From: Sanderia malayensis
Lineage: Eukaryota; Cnidaria; Scyphozoa; Semaeostomeae; Pelagiidae
Direction: 5' to 3'
Length of the DNA: 64,000 bases
NCBI GenBank assembly: GCA_013076295.1
Contig: RQOL01000688.1
Location: 1-64,000, forward strand
Part shown: piece after piece, positions 14,086-27,839 of the stretch
Layout: every line of letters begins with the position of its first letter
Numbering within the stretch: the first letter of the stretch is position 1
Made by a program: the position numbers and the translations under genes
Notes under the pieces: model-generated
The model's database searches: none
Told to the model about the DNA's origin: nothing
Seen by the model: the letters and a program-made list of their open reading frames with translations, nothing else

Positions 14086-15841
14086 AAACTGCACACTAAT
14101 TGCACATGAATCCACGTTGTTACAGCTGAAACTAAGTAAAGCACACATGCATTTGCTTCTTTTCAGTCATTTTAACATTACTGGAGACTATTTGCACATG
14201 AATCTACGTTAATACAGTTGGAACTAATTGAAATACACATGCATTTGCTTGTTTTCAGTGATAATAATATTACTGCACACTAATTGCACATGATTCCACG
14301 TTGTTACAGCTGAAACGAAGTAAAATACACATGGATTTGCTTGTTTTCAGTGATTTTAACATTACTGCACACTAATTGCACATGAATCTACGTTTTTACA
14401 GTTGGAACTAGGTAAAATACATATGCATTTACTTGTTTTCAGTAATCTTAACACTGCTGAACAATAATTGCTCATCAATCCTCGTTATTACAGCTGAAAC
14501 TAAGTAAAATACACATGCATTTGTTTGTTTTCAGTGACATTAACATTACTGCACACTTATTGTACATGAATCTATGTTGTTACAGCTGAAACTAATTAAA
14601 ATACACATGGATTTGTTTGTTTGCAGTGATATTAACATTACTACACACTAATTGCGCATGAGTCCACGTTGTTACAGCTCAAAACAAAGTAAAATACACA
14701 TAGATTTGCTTGTTTTCAGTGATTTTAACATTACTGCACACTAATTGCACATAAAGCTACGTTTTTACAGTTGGAACTAGGTAAAATAACATAGCTTTAC
14801 TTGTTTTCAGTAATCGTAACACTGCTGAACAATAATTGCACATCAATCCACGTTGTTACAGCTGAAACTAACTAAATTACGCATGCATTTGTTTGTTTGC
14901 AGTGATGTTAACATTACTGCACACTAATTGCACATGAATCCACGTTATTACACCTTAAACTAAGTGAGAAAGACAGGCATTTGCGTGTTTTCAGAGATAT
15001 TAACACAACTGCACACTAATTGCACATCAATCCACGTTATTACAGCTGAAACTAAGTATATTACAACATGCATTTGTTTTCAGTGACATTGACATTACTG
15101 CACACTTATTGTACATGAATCCATGTTGTTACAGCTGAAACTAACTAAAATTACATGCATTTGCTTTTTTTAATTAATATTAACAATGCTAAACACTAAT
15201 TGCGCATGAATCCACGTTGTTACAGCTGAAACGAAGTAAAATACACATGCATTTGCTTGTTTTCAGTGATATTAACATTACACAACACAAATTGGACATG
15301 AATGAACGCTATTACAGCTGAAACTAAGTAAAATACACATGCATTTGCCTCTTTTTAGTGATATTAGCATTACCCACCCTAAATGCACGTGAATCCACGT
15401 TGTCACAGCTGAAACTAACTAAATTACGCTTGCATTTGTTTGTTTGCAGTGATATTAACATTACTACACACTAATTGCACATGAATCCACGTTATTACAG
15501 TTTAAACTAAGTATGAAAGACAGGCATTTGCGTGTTTTCAGTGATATTAACACAACTGCACACTAATTGCACATGAATCCACGTTATTAAAGCTGAAACT
15601 AAATAAAATACACATGCATGTGCTTGTTTTAATTAATATTAACAATGTTAACCCTAATTGCACATGAATCCACGTTGTTACAGCTGAAACTAAGTAAAGC
15701 ACACATGCATTTGCTTCTTTTCAGTGATTTTAACATTACTGCACACTATTTGCACATGAATCTACGTTAATACAGTTGGAACTAAGTAAAATACACATGC
15801 ATTTGCTTGTTTTCAGTGATGATAATATTACTGCACACTAA
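14086..15841 (+). repeat. Satellite monomers linking beta units to block alpha copy 3
   Basis: 14095-14570 matches 18670-19130 and 21300-21750 (AAGTAAAGCACACATGC and the GAGACTATTTGCAC variant). About 14652 matches 23055 (GCGCATGAGTCC). 15180-15840 matches 25410-26050, including CACAACACAAATTGG, TTGCCTCTTTTTAGTG and CCACCCTAAATGCACGTG (about 15370). The segment is therefore a junction of pieces that are adjacent to different partners elsewhere in the window. No non-satellite DNA is seen. Confidence 0.8.
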
Positions 15842-16212
15842 TTCCACATAAAGCTACGTTTTTACAGTGGGAACTAGGTAAAATACATATGCATTTACTT
15901 GTTTTCAGTAATCTTAACACTGCTGAACAATAATTGCACATCAATCCTCGTTATTACAGCTGAAACTAAGTAAATACACATGCATTTGCTTGTTTTCAGT
16001 GATATTAACATTACTGCCCACTAATTGCAGATGAATCCACGTTATTAGAGATGAAACTAAGTAAAATACGCAGGCATATGTTTGTTTTCATTGCTATTAA
16101 CATTACTAATCACTAATTTTACATGATCCACGTTATTAGAGCTGAAACTAACAAAAATACACATGCATTTGTTTGTTTGCAGTGATATTAACATTACTGC
16201 AGACTAATTGCA
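15842..16212 (+). repeat. Start of block alpha copy 3
   Basis: Four monomers matching 4385-4760: the CATAAAGCTACG variant, the CACTGCTGAAC class, a CTGCCCACTAATTGCAG monomer and the CACTAATTTTACATG monomer. Copy 3 of block alpha continues into the tandem pair that begins at 16213. Confidence 0.82.
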
Positions 16213-19134
16213 CATGAATCCACGTTATTACAGCTCTAACTAAGTAAGAAAGACAGGCACTTGCGTGTTTTCAGTGATATTAACACTACTGCACTAATTG
16301 CACATGAATCCATGTTATTACAGTTGAAGCTAAGTAAAATACACATGCATTTGCTTGTTCAGTGATATTACAATTACTGCACACTTATTGCCACATGAAT
16401 CCACATTATTACAGCTGAAACTAAATAAAATACACATGTATTTGTTTGTTTGCAGTGATGTTAACATTACTGCACACTAATTGCACATGAATCCACCTTA
16501 TTAGAGATGAAACTAAGTAAAATACGCATGCATTTGTTTGTTTTCATTGCTATTTATCATTACTAAACACTAATTGCACATGATCACGTTATTAGAGCTG
16601 AAACTAACTAAAATACACATGCATTTGTTTGTTTGCAGTGATATTAACATTACGCACACTAATTGCACACGAATCCACGTTATTACAGCTCTAACTAAGT
16701 AAGAAGACAACCACTTGCGTGTTTTCAGTGATATAACACTACTGCACACTAATTGCACATGAATCCACGTTATTACAGCTGAAACTAAGTAAAATACACA
16801 TGCATTTGCTTGTTTTCAATGATATTAACATTACTGCACACTAATTGCACATGAATCCATGTTATTACAGCTCTAACTAAGTAAGAAAGACAGACACTTG
16901 CGTGTTTTCAGTGATATTAACACTACTGCACACTTATTGCACATGAGTCCACTTTATTACAGTTGAAAGTAAGTAAAATACACATGCATTCGCATGTTTT
17001 CAGTAATATTAACATTACTGCACAGTAATGGCACATGAATCCACGTTGTTACACTCAAACTAAGTAAAATACACATGCATTTGCTTGTTTTCAGTGATAT
17101 TAACATTACTGCACACTAATTGGACATGAATCAACGTTATTAAGCTGAAATTAACTAATTTAAACATGGATTTGTTTGTTTGCAGTGATATTAACATTAC
17201 TGCACACTTATTGCACATGAATCCACGTTATTACAGCTAAAACTAAATAAATACACAGGCATTTGCTTGTTTTCAGTGATATTATGATTACGCACACTAA
17301 TTGCACATGAATCCACGTTGTTACAGCTCAAACCAAGTAAATACACATGGATTTGCTTTGTTTTCAGTGATTTTAACATTACTGCACACTAATTGCACAT
17401 GAATCTACGTTATTACAGTTGGAACTAAGTAAAATATACATGCATTTGCTTGTTTTCAGTGATATTAACATTACTGCACACTAATTGCACATGATTCCAC
17501 GTTATTACAGCTGAGGCTAAGTAAAATACACATGCATTTGCTTGTTTTCAGTGATATTAACTTTACTGCACACTAATTGCACACGATTCCACGTTATTAG
17601 AGCTGAAACTAACTAAAATACACATGCATTTGTTTGTTTGCGGTGATATTAACATTACTGCACACTAATTGCACATGAATCCACGTTATTACAGCTGAAA
17701 CTAAATAAAACACACATGCAATTGCTTGTTTTCAGTGATATTCTCATTACTGCACACTAATTGCACATGAATCCACGTTGTTACAGCTCAAACTAAGTAA
17801 AATACACATGCAATTGCTTGTTTTCAGTGATATTATCATTACTGCACACTAATTGCACATGAATCCACGTTGTTACAGCTCAAACTAAGTAAAATACACA
17901 TGGATTTGCTTGTTTTCAGTGATTTTAACATTACTGCACACTAATTGCACATGAATCTACGTTTTTACAGTTGGAACTAGGTAAAATACATATGCATTTA
18001 CTTGTTTTCAGTAATCTTAACACTGCTGAACACTTATTGTACATGAATCCATGTTGTTACAGCTGAAACTAATTAAAATACACATGGATTTGTTTGTTTG
18101 CAGTGATATTAACATTACTACACACTAATTGCGCATGAGTTCACGTTGTTACAGCTCAAAACTAAGTAAAATACACATGGATTTGCTTGTTTTCAGTGAT
18201 TTTAACATTACTGCACACTAATTGCACATAAAGCTACGTTTTTACAGTGGGAACTAGGTAAAATACATATGCATTTACTTGTTTTCAGTAATCTTAACAC
18301 TGCTGAACAATAATTGCACATCAATCCACGTTATTACAGCTGAAACTAAGTAAAATACACATGCATTTGTTTGTTTTCAGTGACATTAACATTACTGGAC
18401 ACTTATTGTACATGAATCCATGTTGTTACAGCTGAAACTAATTAAAATACACCTGGATTTGTTTGTTTGCAGTGATATTAACATTACTACACACTAATTG
18501 CACATGAATCCACGTTATTACAGCTTAAACTAAGTATGAAAGACAGGCATTGCGTGTTTTCAGTGATATTAACACAACTGCACACTAATTGCACATGAAT
18601 CACGTTATTACAGCTGAAACTAAAAAAATACGCATGCATGTTGCTTGTATTAATTAATATTAACACAACTGCACACTAATTGCACATGAATCCACGTTGT
18701 TACAGCTGAAACTAAGTAAAGCACAATGCATTTGCTTCTTTCAGTGATTTTAACATTACTGAAGACTATTTGCACATGAATCTACGTTAATACAGTTGGA
18801 ACTAATTGAAATACACATGCATTTGCTTGTTTTCAGTGATAATAATATTACTGCACACTAATTGCACATGATTCCACGTTGTTACAGCTGAAACGAAGTA
18901 ATACACATGGATTTGCTTGTTTTCAGTGATTTTAAATTCTGCACACTAATTGCACATGAATCTACGTTTTACAGTTGGAACTAGGTAAAATAACATATGC
19001 ATTTACTTGTTTCAGTAATCTTAACACTGCTGAACTAATTGCACATCAATCTCGTTATTACAGCTGAAACTAAGTAAAATACACATGCATTTGTTTGTTT
19101 TCAGTGACATTAACATTACTGCACACTTATTGCA
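16213..19134 (+). repeat. Tandem higher-order unit A (about 32 monomers)
   Basis: 2922 bp, followed immediately by a second copy at 19135; the CTCTAACTAAG marker is at 16234 here and 19156 there. The first half is block alpha and the second half runs through GCAATTGC monomers (17718 and about 17810), GCGCATGAGTTC (18131) and GAAGACTATTTGCAC (about 18770). The two GCAATTGC monomers at 17700-17880 look like a duplication of a single monomer. One-base deletions are frequent. Confidence 0.87.
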
Positions 19135-21766
19135 CATGAATCCACGTTATTACAGCTCTAACTAAGTAAGAAAGACAGGCACTTGCGTGTTTTCAGTGAT
19201 ATTAACACTTACTGCACACTAATTGCACATGAATCCATGTTATTACAGTTGAAGCTAAGTAAAATACACATGCATTTGCTTGTTTTCAGTGATATTAAAT
19301 TACTGCACAATTATTGCACATGAATCCAATTATTACAGCTGAAACTAAATAAATACACATGTATTTGTTTGTTTGCAGTGATTTAACATTACTGCACACT
19401 AATTGCACATGAATCCACCTTATTAGAGATGAAACTAGGTAAAATACGCATGCATTTGTTTGTTTTCATTGCTATTATTACTAAACACTAATTGCACATG
19501 ATATCCACGTTATTAGAGCTGAAACTAACTAAAATACACATGCATTTGTTTGTTTGCAGTGATATTAACATTACTGCACACTAATTGCACACGAATCCAC
19601 GTTATTACAGCTCTAACTAAGTAAGAAAGACAACCACTTTGCGTGTTTTCAGTGATATTAACATACTGCACACTAATTGCACATGAATCCACGTTATTAC
19701 AGCTGAAACTAAGTAAAATCACATGCATTTGCTTGTTTTCAGTGATATTAACATTACTGCACACTAATTGCACATGAATCCATGTTTACAGTCTAACTAA
19801 GTAAGAAAGACAGCACTTGCGTGTTTTCAGTGATATTAACACTACTGCACACTTTATTGCACATGAGTCCACTTATTACAGTTGAAATAAGTAAAATACA
19901 CATGCATTCGCATGTTTTCAGTAATATTAACATTACTGCACAGTAATGGCACATGAATCCACGTTGTTACACCTCTAAGTAAAATACACATGCATTTGCT
20001 TGTTTTCAGTGATATTAACATTACTGCACACTAATTGGACATAAATCAACGTTATTACAGCTGAAATTAACTAATTTAAACATGGATTTGTTTTTTGCAG
20101 TGATTTAACATTACTGCACACTTATTGCACATGAATCCACGTTATTACAGCTAAAACTAAATAAAATACACATGCATTTGCTTGTTTTCAGTGATATTAA
20201 CTTTACTGCACACTAATTGCACACGATTCCACGTTATTAGAGCTGAAACTAACTAAAATACACATGCATTTGTTTGTTTGCGGTGATATTAACATTACTG
20301 CACACTAATTGCACATGAATCCACGTTATTACAGCTGAAAAACTAAATAACACACATGCAATTGCTTGTTTCAGTGATATTATCATTACTGCACACTAAT
20401 TGCACATGATCCACGTTGTTACAGCTCAAACTAAGTAAATACACATGCAATTGCTTGTTTTCAGTGATATTATCATTACTGCACACTAATTGCACATGAA
20501 TCCACGTTGTTACAGCTCAAACTAAGTAAAATACACATGGATTTGCTTGTTTTCCGTGATTTTCATTGCACTAATTGCACATGAATCTACGTTTTTACAG
20601 TTGGAACTAGGTAAAATACATATGCATTTACTTGTTTTCAGTAATCTTAACACTGCTGAACACTTATTGTACATGAATCCATGTTGTTACAGCTGAAACT
20701 AATTAAAATACACATGGATTTGTTTGTTTGCAGTGATATTACATTACTACACACTAATTGCGCATGAGTTCACGTTGTTCAGCTCAAAACTAAGTAAAAT
20801 ACACACGGATTTGCTTGTTTTCAGTGATTTTAACATTACTGCACACTAATTGCACATAAAGCTACGTTTTTACAGTGGGAACTAGGTAAAATACATATGC
20901 ATTTACTTGTTTCAGTAATCTTAACACTGCTGAACAATAATTGCACATCAATCCACGTTATTACAGCTGAAACTAAGTAAAATACACATGCATTTGTTTG
21001 TTTTCAGTGACATTAACATTACTGGACACTTATTGTACATGAATCCATGTTGTTACAGCTGAAAATAATTAAAATACACCTGGATTTGTTTGTTTGCAGT
21101 GATATTAACATTACTACACACTAATTGCACATGAATCCACGTTATTACAGCTTAAACTAAGTATGAAAGACAGGAATTTGCGTGTTTTCAGTGATATTAA
21201 CACAACTGCACACTAATTGCACATGAATCCACGTTATTACAGCTGAAACTAAATAAAATACGCATGCATGTGCTTGTTTTAATTAATATTAACACAACTG
21301 CACACTAATTGCACATGAATCCACGTTGTTACAGCTGAAACTAAGTAAAGCACACATGCATTTGCTTCTTTTCAGTGATTTTAACATTACTGAAGACTAT
21401 TTGCACATGAATCTACGTTAATACAGTTGGAACTAATTGAAATACACATGCATTTGCTTGTTTTCAGTGATAATAATATTACTGCACACTAATTGCACAT
21501 GATTCCACGTTGTTACAGCTGAAACGAAGTAAAATACACATGGATTTGCTTGTTTTCAGTGATTTTAACATTTCTGCACACTAATTGCACATGAATCTAC
21601 GTTTTTACAGTTGGAACTAGGTAAAATACATATGCATTTACTTGTTTTCAGTAATCTTAACACTGCTGAACAATAATTGCACATCAATCCTCGTTATTAC
21701 AGCTGAAACTAAGTAAAATACACATGCATTTGTTTGTTTTCAGTGACATTAACATTACTGCACACT
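19135..21766 (+). repeat. Tandem higher-order unit B, three monomers shorter
   Basis: Second copy of the unit at 16213-19134. The offset between equivalent markers is 2922 bp at the left (16234/19156) but about 2630-2640 bp from 17718/20360 onward, so about 280 bp, or three whole monomers, are missing. The missing part corresponds to about 17240-17520 of unit A, and the join near 20170 keeps the 92-bp phase. Many private one-base deletions are present up to about 20930. Confidence 0.87.
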
Positions 21767-23680
21767 TTTGGACATGAATCCATGTTGTTACAGCTGAAAC
21801 TAACTAAGTTAAACATGCATTTGTTTGTTTGCAGGTGATATTAACATTACTGCACACTTATTGCACATGAATCCATGTTATTACAGCTGAAACTAAGTAA
21901 AACTTGCATGCATTTGCTTCTTTTCAGTGATTTTAACATTACTGCACACTATTTGCACATGAATCTACGTTATTACAGTTGGAACTAAGTAAATATACAT
22001 GCATTTGCTTGTTTCAGTGATATAACATTACTGCACACTAATTGCACATGATTCCACGTTATTACAGCAGAGGCTAAGTAAAATACACATGCATTTGCTT
22101 GTTTTCACTGATATTAACTTTACTGCACACTAATTGCACACGATTCCACGTTATTAGAGCTGAAACTAACTAAAATACACATGCATTTGTTCGTTGCAGT
22201 GATATTAACATTACTGCACACTAATTGCACATGAATCCACGCTATTACAGCTGAAACTAAGTAAACTACACATGCATTTGCGTGTTTTCACTGATATTAG
22301 CCCTACTGCACACTAATTGCACATGAGTCCACGTTGTTACAGCTTAAACTAAGTAAAATACACATGGATTTGCTTGTTTTCAGTGATTTTAACATTACTA
22401 CACACTAATTGCACATGAATCCACGTTGTTACAGCTCAAACTAAGTAAAATACACATGGATTTGCTTGTTTTCAGTGATTTTAACATTACTGCACACTAT
22501 TTGCACATGAATCTACGTTATTACAGTTGGAACTAAGTAAAATATACATGCATTTGCTTGTTTTCAGTGATATTAACATTACTGCACATTAATTGCACAT
22601 GATTCCACGTTATTACAGCAGAGGCTAAGTAAAATACACATGCATTTGCTTGTTTTCACTGATATTAACCTTACTGCACACTAATTGCACACGATTCCAC
22701 GTTATTAGAGCTGAAACTAACTAAAATACACATGCATTTGTTTGTTTGCAGTGATATTAACATTACTGCACACTAATTGCACATGAATCCACGCTATTAC
22801 AGCTGAAACTAAGTAAACTACACATGCATTTGCGTGTTTTCAGTGATATTAACACTACTGCACACTAATTGCACATGAGTCCACGTTGTTACAGCTCAAA
22901 CTAAGTAAAATACACATAGATTTGTTTGTTTTCAGTGACATTAACATTACTGCACACTTATTGTACATGAATCCATGTTGTTACAGCTGAAACTAATTAA
23001 AATACACATGGATTTGTTTGTTTGCAGTGATATTAACATTACTACACACTAATTGCGCATGAGTCCACGTTGTTACAGCTCAAAACTAAGTAAAATACAC
23101 ATAGATTTGCTTGTTTTCAGTGATTTTAACATTACTGCACACTAATTGCACATAAAGCTACGTTTTTACAGTTGGAACTAGGTAAAATACATATGCATTT
23201 ACTTGTTTTCAGTAATCGTAACACTGCTGAACAATAATTGCACATCAATCCACGTTATTACAGCTGAAACTAAGTGAAATACACATGCATTTGTTTGTTT
23301 TCAGTGACATTAACATTACTGGACACTTATTGTACATGAATCCATGTTGTTACAGCTGAAACTAATGAAAATACACATGGATTTGTTTGTTTGCAGTGAT
23401 ATTAACATATTACACACTAATTGCACATGAATCCACGTTATTACAGCTTAAACTAAGTATGAAAGACAGCCATTTGCGTGTTTTCAGTGATATTAACACA
23501 ACTGCACACTAATTGCACATGAATCCACGTTATTACAGCTGAAACTAAATAAATACGCATGCATGCGCTTGTTTTAATTAATATTAACAATGCTAACCCT
23601 AATTGCACATGAATCCACGTTGTTACAGCTGAAACTAAGTAAAGCACACATGCATTTGCTTCTTTTCAGTGATTTTAATA
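21767..23680 (+). repeat. Satellite with a six-monomer duplication
   Basis: Positions 21949-22496 and 22497-22900 begin with the same series (CTATTTGCACATGAATC, then TTGGAACTAAG, then CAGCAGAGGCTAAG), offset 548 bp, about 6 x 92. This is the same six-monomer subunit that is duplicated inside the beta repeat at 7-12 kb. The right part carries GCGCATGAGTCC (about 23055), as at 14652. Only satellite is seen. Confidence 0.82.
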
Positions 23681-25170
23681 TTACTGGAGACTATTTGCAC
23701 ATGAATCTACGTTAATACAGTTGGAACTAAGTAAAAACATGCATTTGCTTGTTTTCAGTGATAATAATATTACTGCACACTAATTGCACATGATTCCACG
23801 TTATTACAGCTGAAGCTAAGTAAAATACACATGCATTTGCTTGTTTTCAGTGATATTAACACAACTGCACACTAATTGCACATCAATCCACGTTATTACA
23901 GCTGAAACTAAGTAAATTACACATGCATTTGTTTGTTTTCAGTGACATTGACATTACTGCACACTTATTGTACATGAATCCATGTTGTTACAGCTGAAAC
24001 TAACTAAAATACATGCATGTGCTTGTTTTAATTAATATTAACAATGTTAAACCCAAATTGCACATGAATCCACGTTGTTACAGCTGAAACTAAGTAAAGC
24101 ACACATGCATTTGCTTGTTTTCAGTGATAATAATATTACTGCACACTAATTGCACATGATTCCACGTTATTACAGCTGAAGCTAAGTAAAATACACATGC
24201 ATTTGCTTGTTTTCAGTGATATTAAGACAACTGCACACTAATTGCACATCAATCCACGTTATTACAGCTGAAACTAAGTAAATTACACATGCATTTGTTT
24301 GTTTTCGGTGACATTGACATTACTGCACACTTATTGTACATGAATCCATGTTGTTACAGCTGAAACTAACTAAAATATACATGCATTTGCTTTTTTTAAT
24401 TAATATTAACAATGCTAAACACTAATTGCGCATGAATCCACGTTGTTACAGCCGAAACGAAGTAAAATACACATGCATATGCTTGTTTTCAGTGATAATA
24501 ATATTACTGCACACTAATTGCACATGATTCCACGTTATTACAGCTGAAGCTAAGTAAAATTACACATGCATTTGCTTGTTTTCAGTGATATTAACATTAA
24601 TGCACACTAATTGCACATGAATCCACGTTTTTACAGTTGGACTAGGTAAAATACATATGCATTTACTTGTTTTCACTAATCTTAACACTGCTGAACAATA
24701 ATTGCACATCAATCCACGTTATTACAGCTGAAACTAAGTAAAATACACATGCATTTGTTTGTTTTCAGTGACATTGACATTACTGCACACTTATTGTACA
24801 TGAATCCATGTTGTTACAGCTGAAACTAACTAAAATATACATGCATTTGCTTTTTTTAATTAATATTAACAATGCTAAACACTAATTGCGCATGAATCCA
24901 AGTTGATACATCTGAAACGAAGTAAAATACACATGCATTTGCTTGTTTTCAGTGATATTAACATTACACAACACTAATTGGACATGAATGAACGCTATTA
25001 CAGCCGAAACTAAGTAAAATACACATGAATTTGCCTCTTTTTAGTGATATTAGCATTACTCCACCCTAAATGCACGTGAATCCACGTTGTTACAGCTGAA
25101 ACTAACTAAATTACGCATGCATTTGTTTGTTTGCAGTGATGTTAACATTACTGCACACTAATTGCACATG
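23681..25170 (+). repeat. Four-monomer units with GATAATAATATTAC marker
   Basis: The marker GATAATAATATTACTGC lies at 23760, 24126 and 24494, spacings of 366 and 368 bp, so a four-monomer unit is present about three times. Each unit contains a TTAATTAA-type or CACAACTGC-type monomer. At the right end GAATGAACGCTATTAC (about 24987) announces the variant series used by the 29-monomer repeat. Confidence 0.8.
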
Positions 25171-27839
25171 AATCCACGTTATTACACCGTAAACTAAGTG
25201 AGAAAGACAGGCATTTGCGTGTTTTCAGTGATATTAACACAACTGCACACTAATTGCACATCAATCCATGTTATTACAGCTGAAACTAAGTATATTACAC
25301 ATGCATTTGTTTGTTTTCAGTGACATTGACATTACTGCACACTTATTGTACATGAATCCATGTTGTTACAGCTGAAACTAACTAAAAATACATGCATTTG
25401 CTTTTCTTAATTAATATTAACAATGCTAACACTAATTGCGCATGAATCCACGTTGTTACAGCTGAAACGAAGTAAAATACACATGCATTTGCTTGTTTTC
25501 AGTGATATTAACATTACACAACACAAATTGGTCTTGAATGAACGCTATTACAGCTGAAACTAAGTAAAATACACATGCATTTGCCTCTTTTTAGTGATAT
25601 TAGCATTACCCACCCTAAATGCACGTGAATCCACGTTGTCACAGCTGAAACTAACTAAATTACGCTGCATTTGTTTGTTTGCAGTGATATTAACATTACT
25701 ACACACACTAATTGCACATGAATCCACGTTATTACAGTTTAAACTAAGTATAAAAGACAGGCATTTGCGTATTTTCAGTGATATTAACACAACTGCACAC
25801 TAATTGCACATGAATCCACGTTATTAAAGCTGAAACTAAATAAAATACACATGCATGTGCTTGTTTTAATTAATATTAACAATGTTAAACCCTAATTGCA
25901 CATGAATCCACGTTGTTACAGCTGAAACTAAGTAAAGCACACATGCATTTGCTTCTTTTCAGTGATTTTAACATTACTGCACTATTTGCACATGAATCTA
26001 CGTTAATACAGTTGGAACTAAGTAAAATACACATGCATTTGCTTGTTTTCAGTGATGATAATATTACTGCACACTAATTGCACATGATTCCACGTTATTA
26101 CAGCTCCAACTAAGGAAGAAAGACATGCACTTGGGTGTTTTCAGTGATATTCACACTACCGCAAACTAAGTGCACATGAATCCACGGTATTACAGATGCA
26201 ACTAAATAAAATACACATGCATGTGCTTGTTTTTAGTGATATTAACATTACTGCACACTAATTGCACATGAATCCACGTTATTACAGCTGAAACTAAAAT
26301 AAAAACACATGCTGTTGCTCTTTTGCAGTGATATTAACATTAATGCACAAAAATTGCACATGAATCAACGTTGTTACAGCTGAAACTAACTAAAATACAT
26401 ATGCATTTACTTGTTTTCAGTAATCTTAACATTACTGGACACTAATTGCACATCAATCCACGTTATTACAGCTGAAACTAAGTAAATTACACATGCATTT
26501 GTTTGTTTTCAGTGACATTGACATTACTGCACACTTATTGTACATGAATCCATGTTGTTACAGCTGAAACTAACTAAAATATACATGCATTTGCTTTTTT
26601 TAATTAATATTAACAATGGCTAAACACTAATTGCGCATGAAACCCACGTTGTTACAGCTGAAACGAGGTAAAATACACATGCATTTGCTTGTTTTCAGTG
26701 ATATTAACATTACACAACACTAATTGGACATGAATGAACGCTATTACAGCTGAAACTAAGTAAAATACACATGCATTTGCCTCTTTTTAGTGATATTAAC
26801 ATTACTCCTGCATAATTGCACGTGAATCCACGTTGTTACAGCTGAAACTAACTAAATTACGCATGCATTTGTTTGTTTGCAGTGATGCTAACATTACTGC
26901 ACACTAATTACACATGAATCCACGTTATTACACCTTAAACTAAGTAAGAAAGACAGGCATTTGCGTGTTTTCAGTGATATTAATACTATTGCACACTAAT
27001 TGCACATGAATCCACGTTATTACAGATGCAACTAAATAAAATACACATGCACTTGCTTACTTGCAGTAATATTAACATTACTGAAAAACTAGTTCCACAT
27101 GAATCTACGTTATTACAGTTGGAACTAAGTAAAATACATCTGCATATACTTGTTTCCAGTGATATTAACATTACTGCACACTAGTTGCACATGAATCCAC
27201 GTTATTACAGCTGAAACTAAAAAAAATACACATGCATTTGCTTTTTTGCAGTGATATTAACATTATTTCACAATAATTGCACATGAATCCATGTTGTTAC
27301 AGCTGAAACTAACTGAATTACACATGCATTCGTTTTTTTGCAGTGACATTAACATTACTGCAAACTAATTGTACATGAATCCACGTTATTACAGCTGAAA
27401 TTAAACAAAATACACATGCACTTGCTTACTTGCAGTAATATTAACATTACTGAAAAACTAGTTCCACATGAATCTACGTTATTACAGTTGGAACTAAGTA
27501 AAATACATCTGGATATACTTGTTTTCAGTGATATTCACATTACTGCTCACTAATTGCAGATGAATCCACGTTGTTGCAGCTGAAACTAACTAAATTACGC
27601 ATGCATTTGTTTGTTTGCAGTGATATTGACATTACTGCACACTAATTGGACATGAATCAACGTTATTACAGCTGAAACTAAGTAAGAAAGACAGGCATTT
27701 GCGTGCTTTCAGTAATATTAATACTATTGCACACTAATTGCACATGAATCTACGTTATTACAGATGCAACTAAATAAAATACACATGCACTTGCTTACTT
27801 GCAGTAATATTAACATTACTGAAAAACTAGTTCCACATG
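25171..27839 (+). repeat. 29-monomer higher-order unit, copy 1
   Basis: 2669 bp, against 29 x 92 = 2668. Markers and their partners in copy 2: GTCTTGAATGAACGC 25531/28202, TGAATGAACGC 26731/29400, GATGCAACTAAATAAAATAC 27026/29695. Copies 1 and 2 differ at very few positions; for example 25187 reads CACCGTAAAC where copy 2 reads CACCTTAAAC. A diverged chain CTCCAACTAAGGAAG ... CTAAGTGCACATG (about 26102-26175) marks the middle. Within the unit, an eight-monomer (738 bp) sub-repeat relates 26986 to 27724. Confidence 0.92.
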
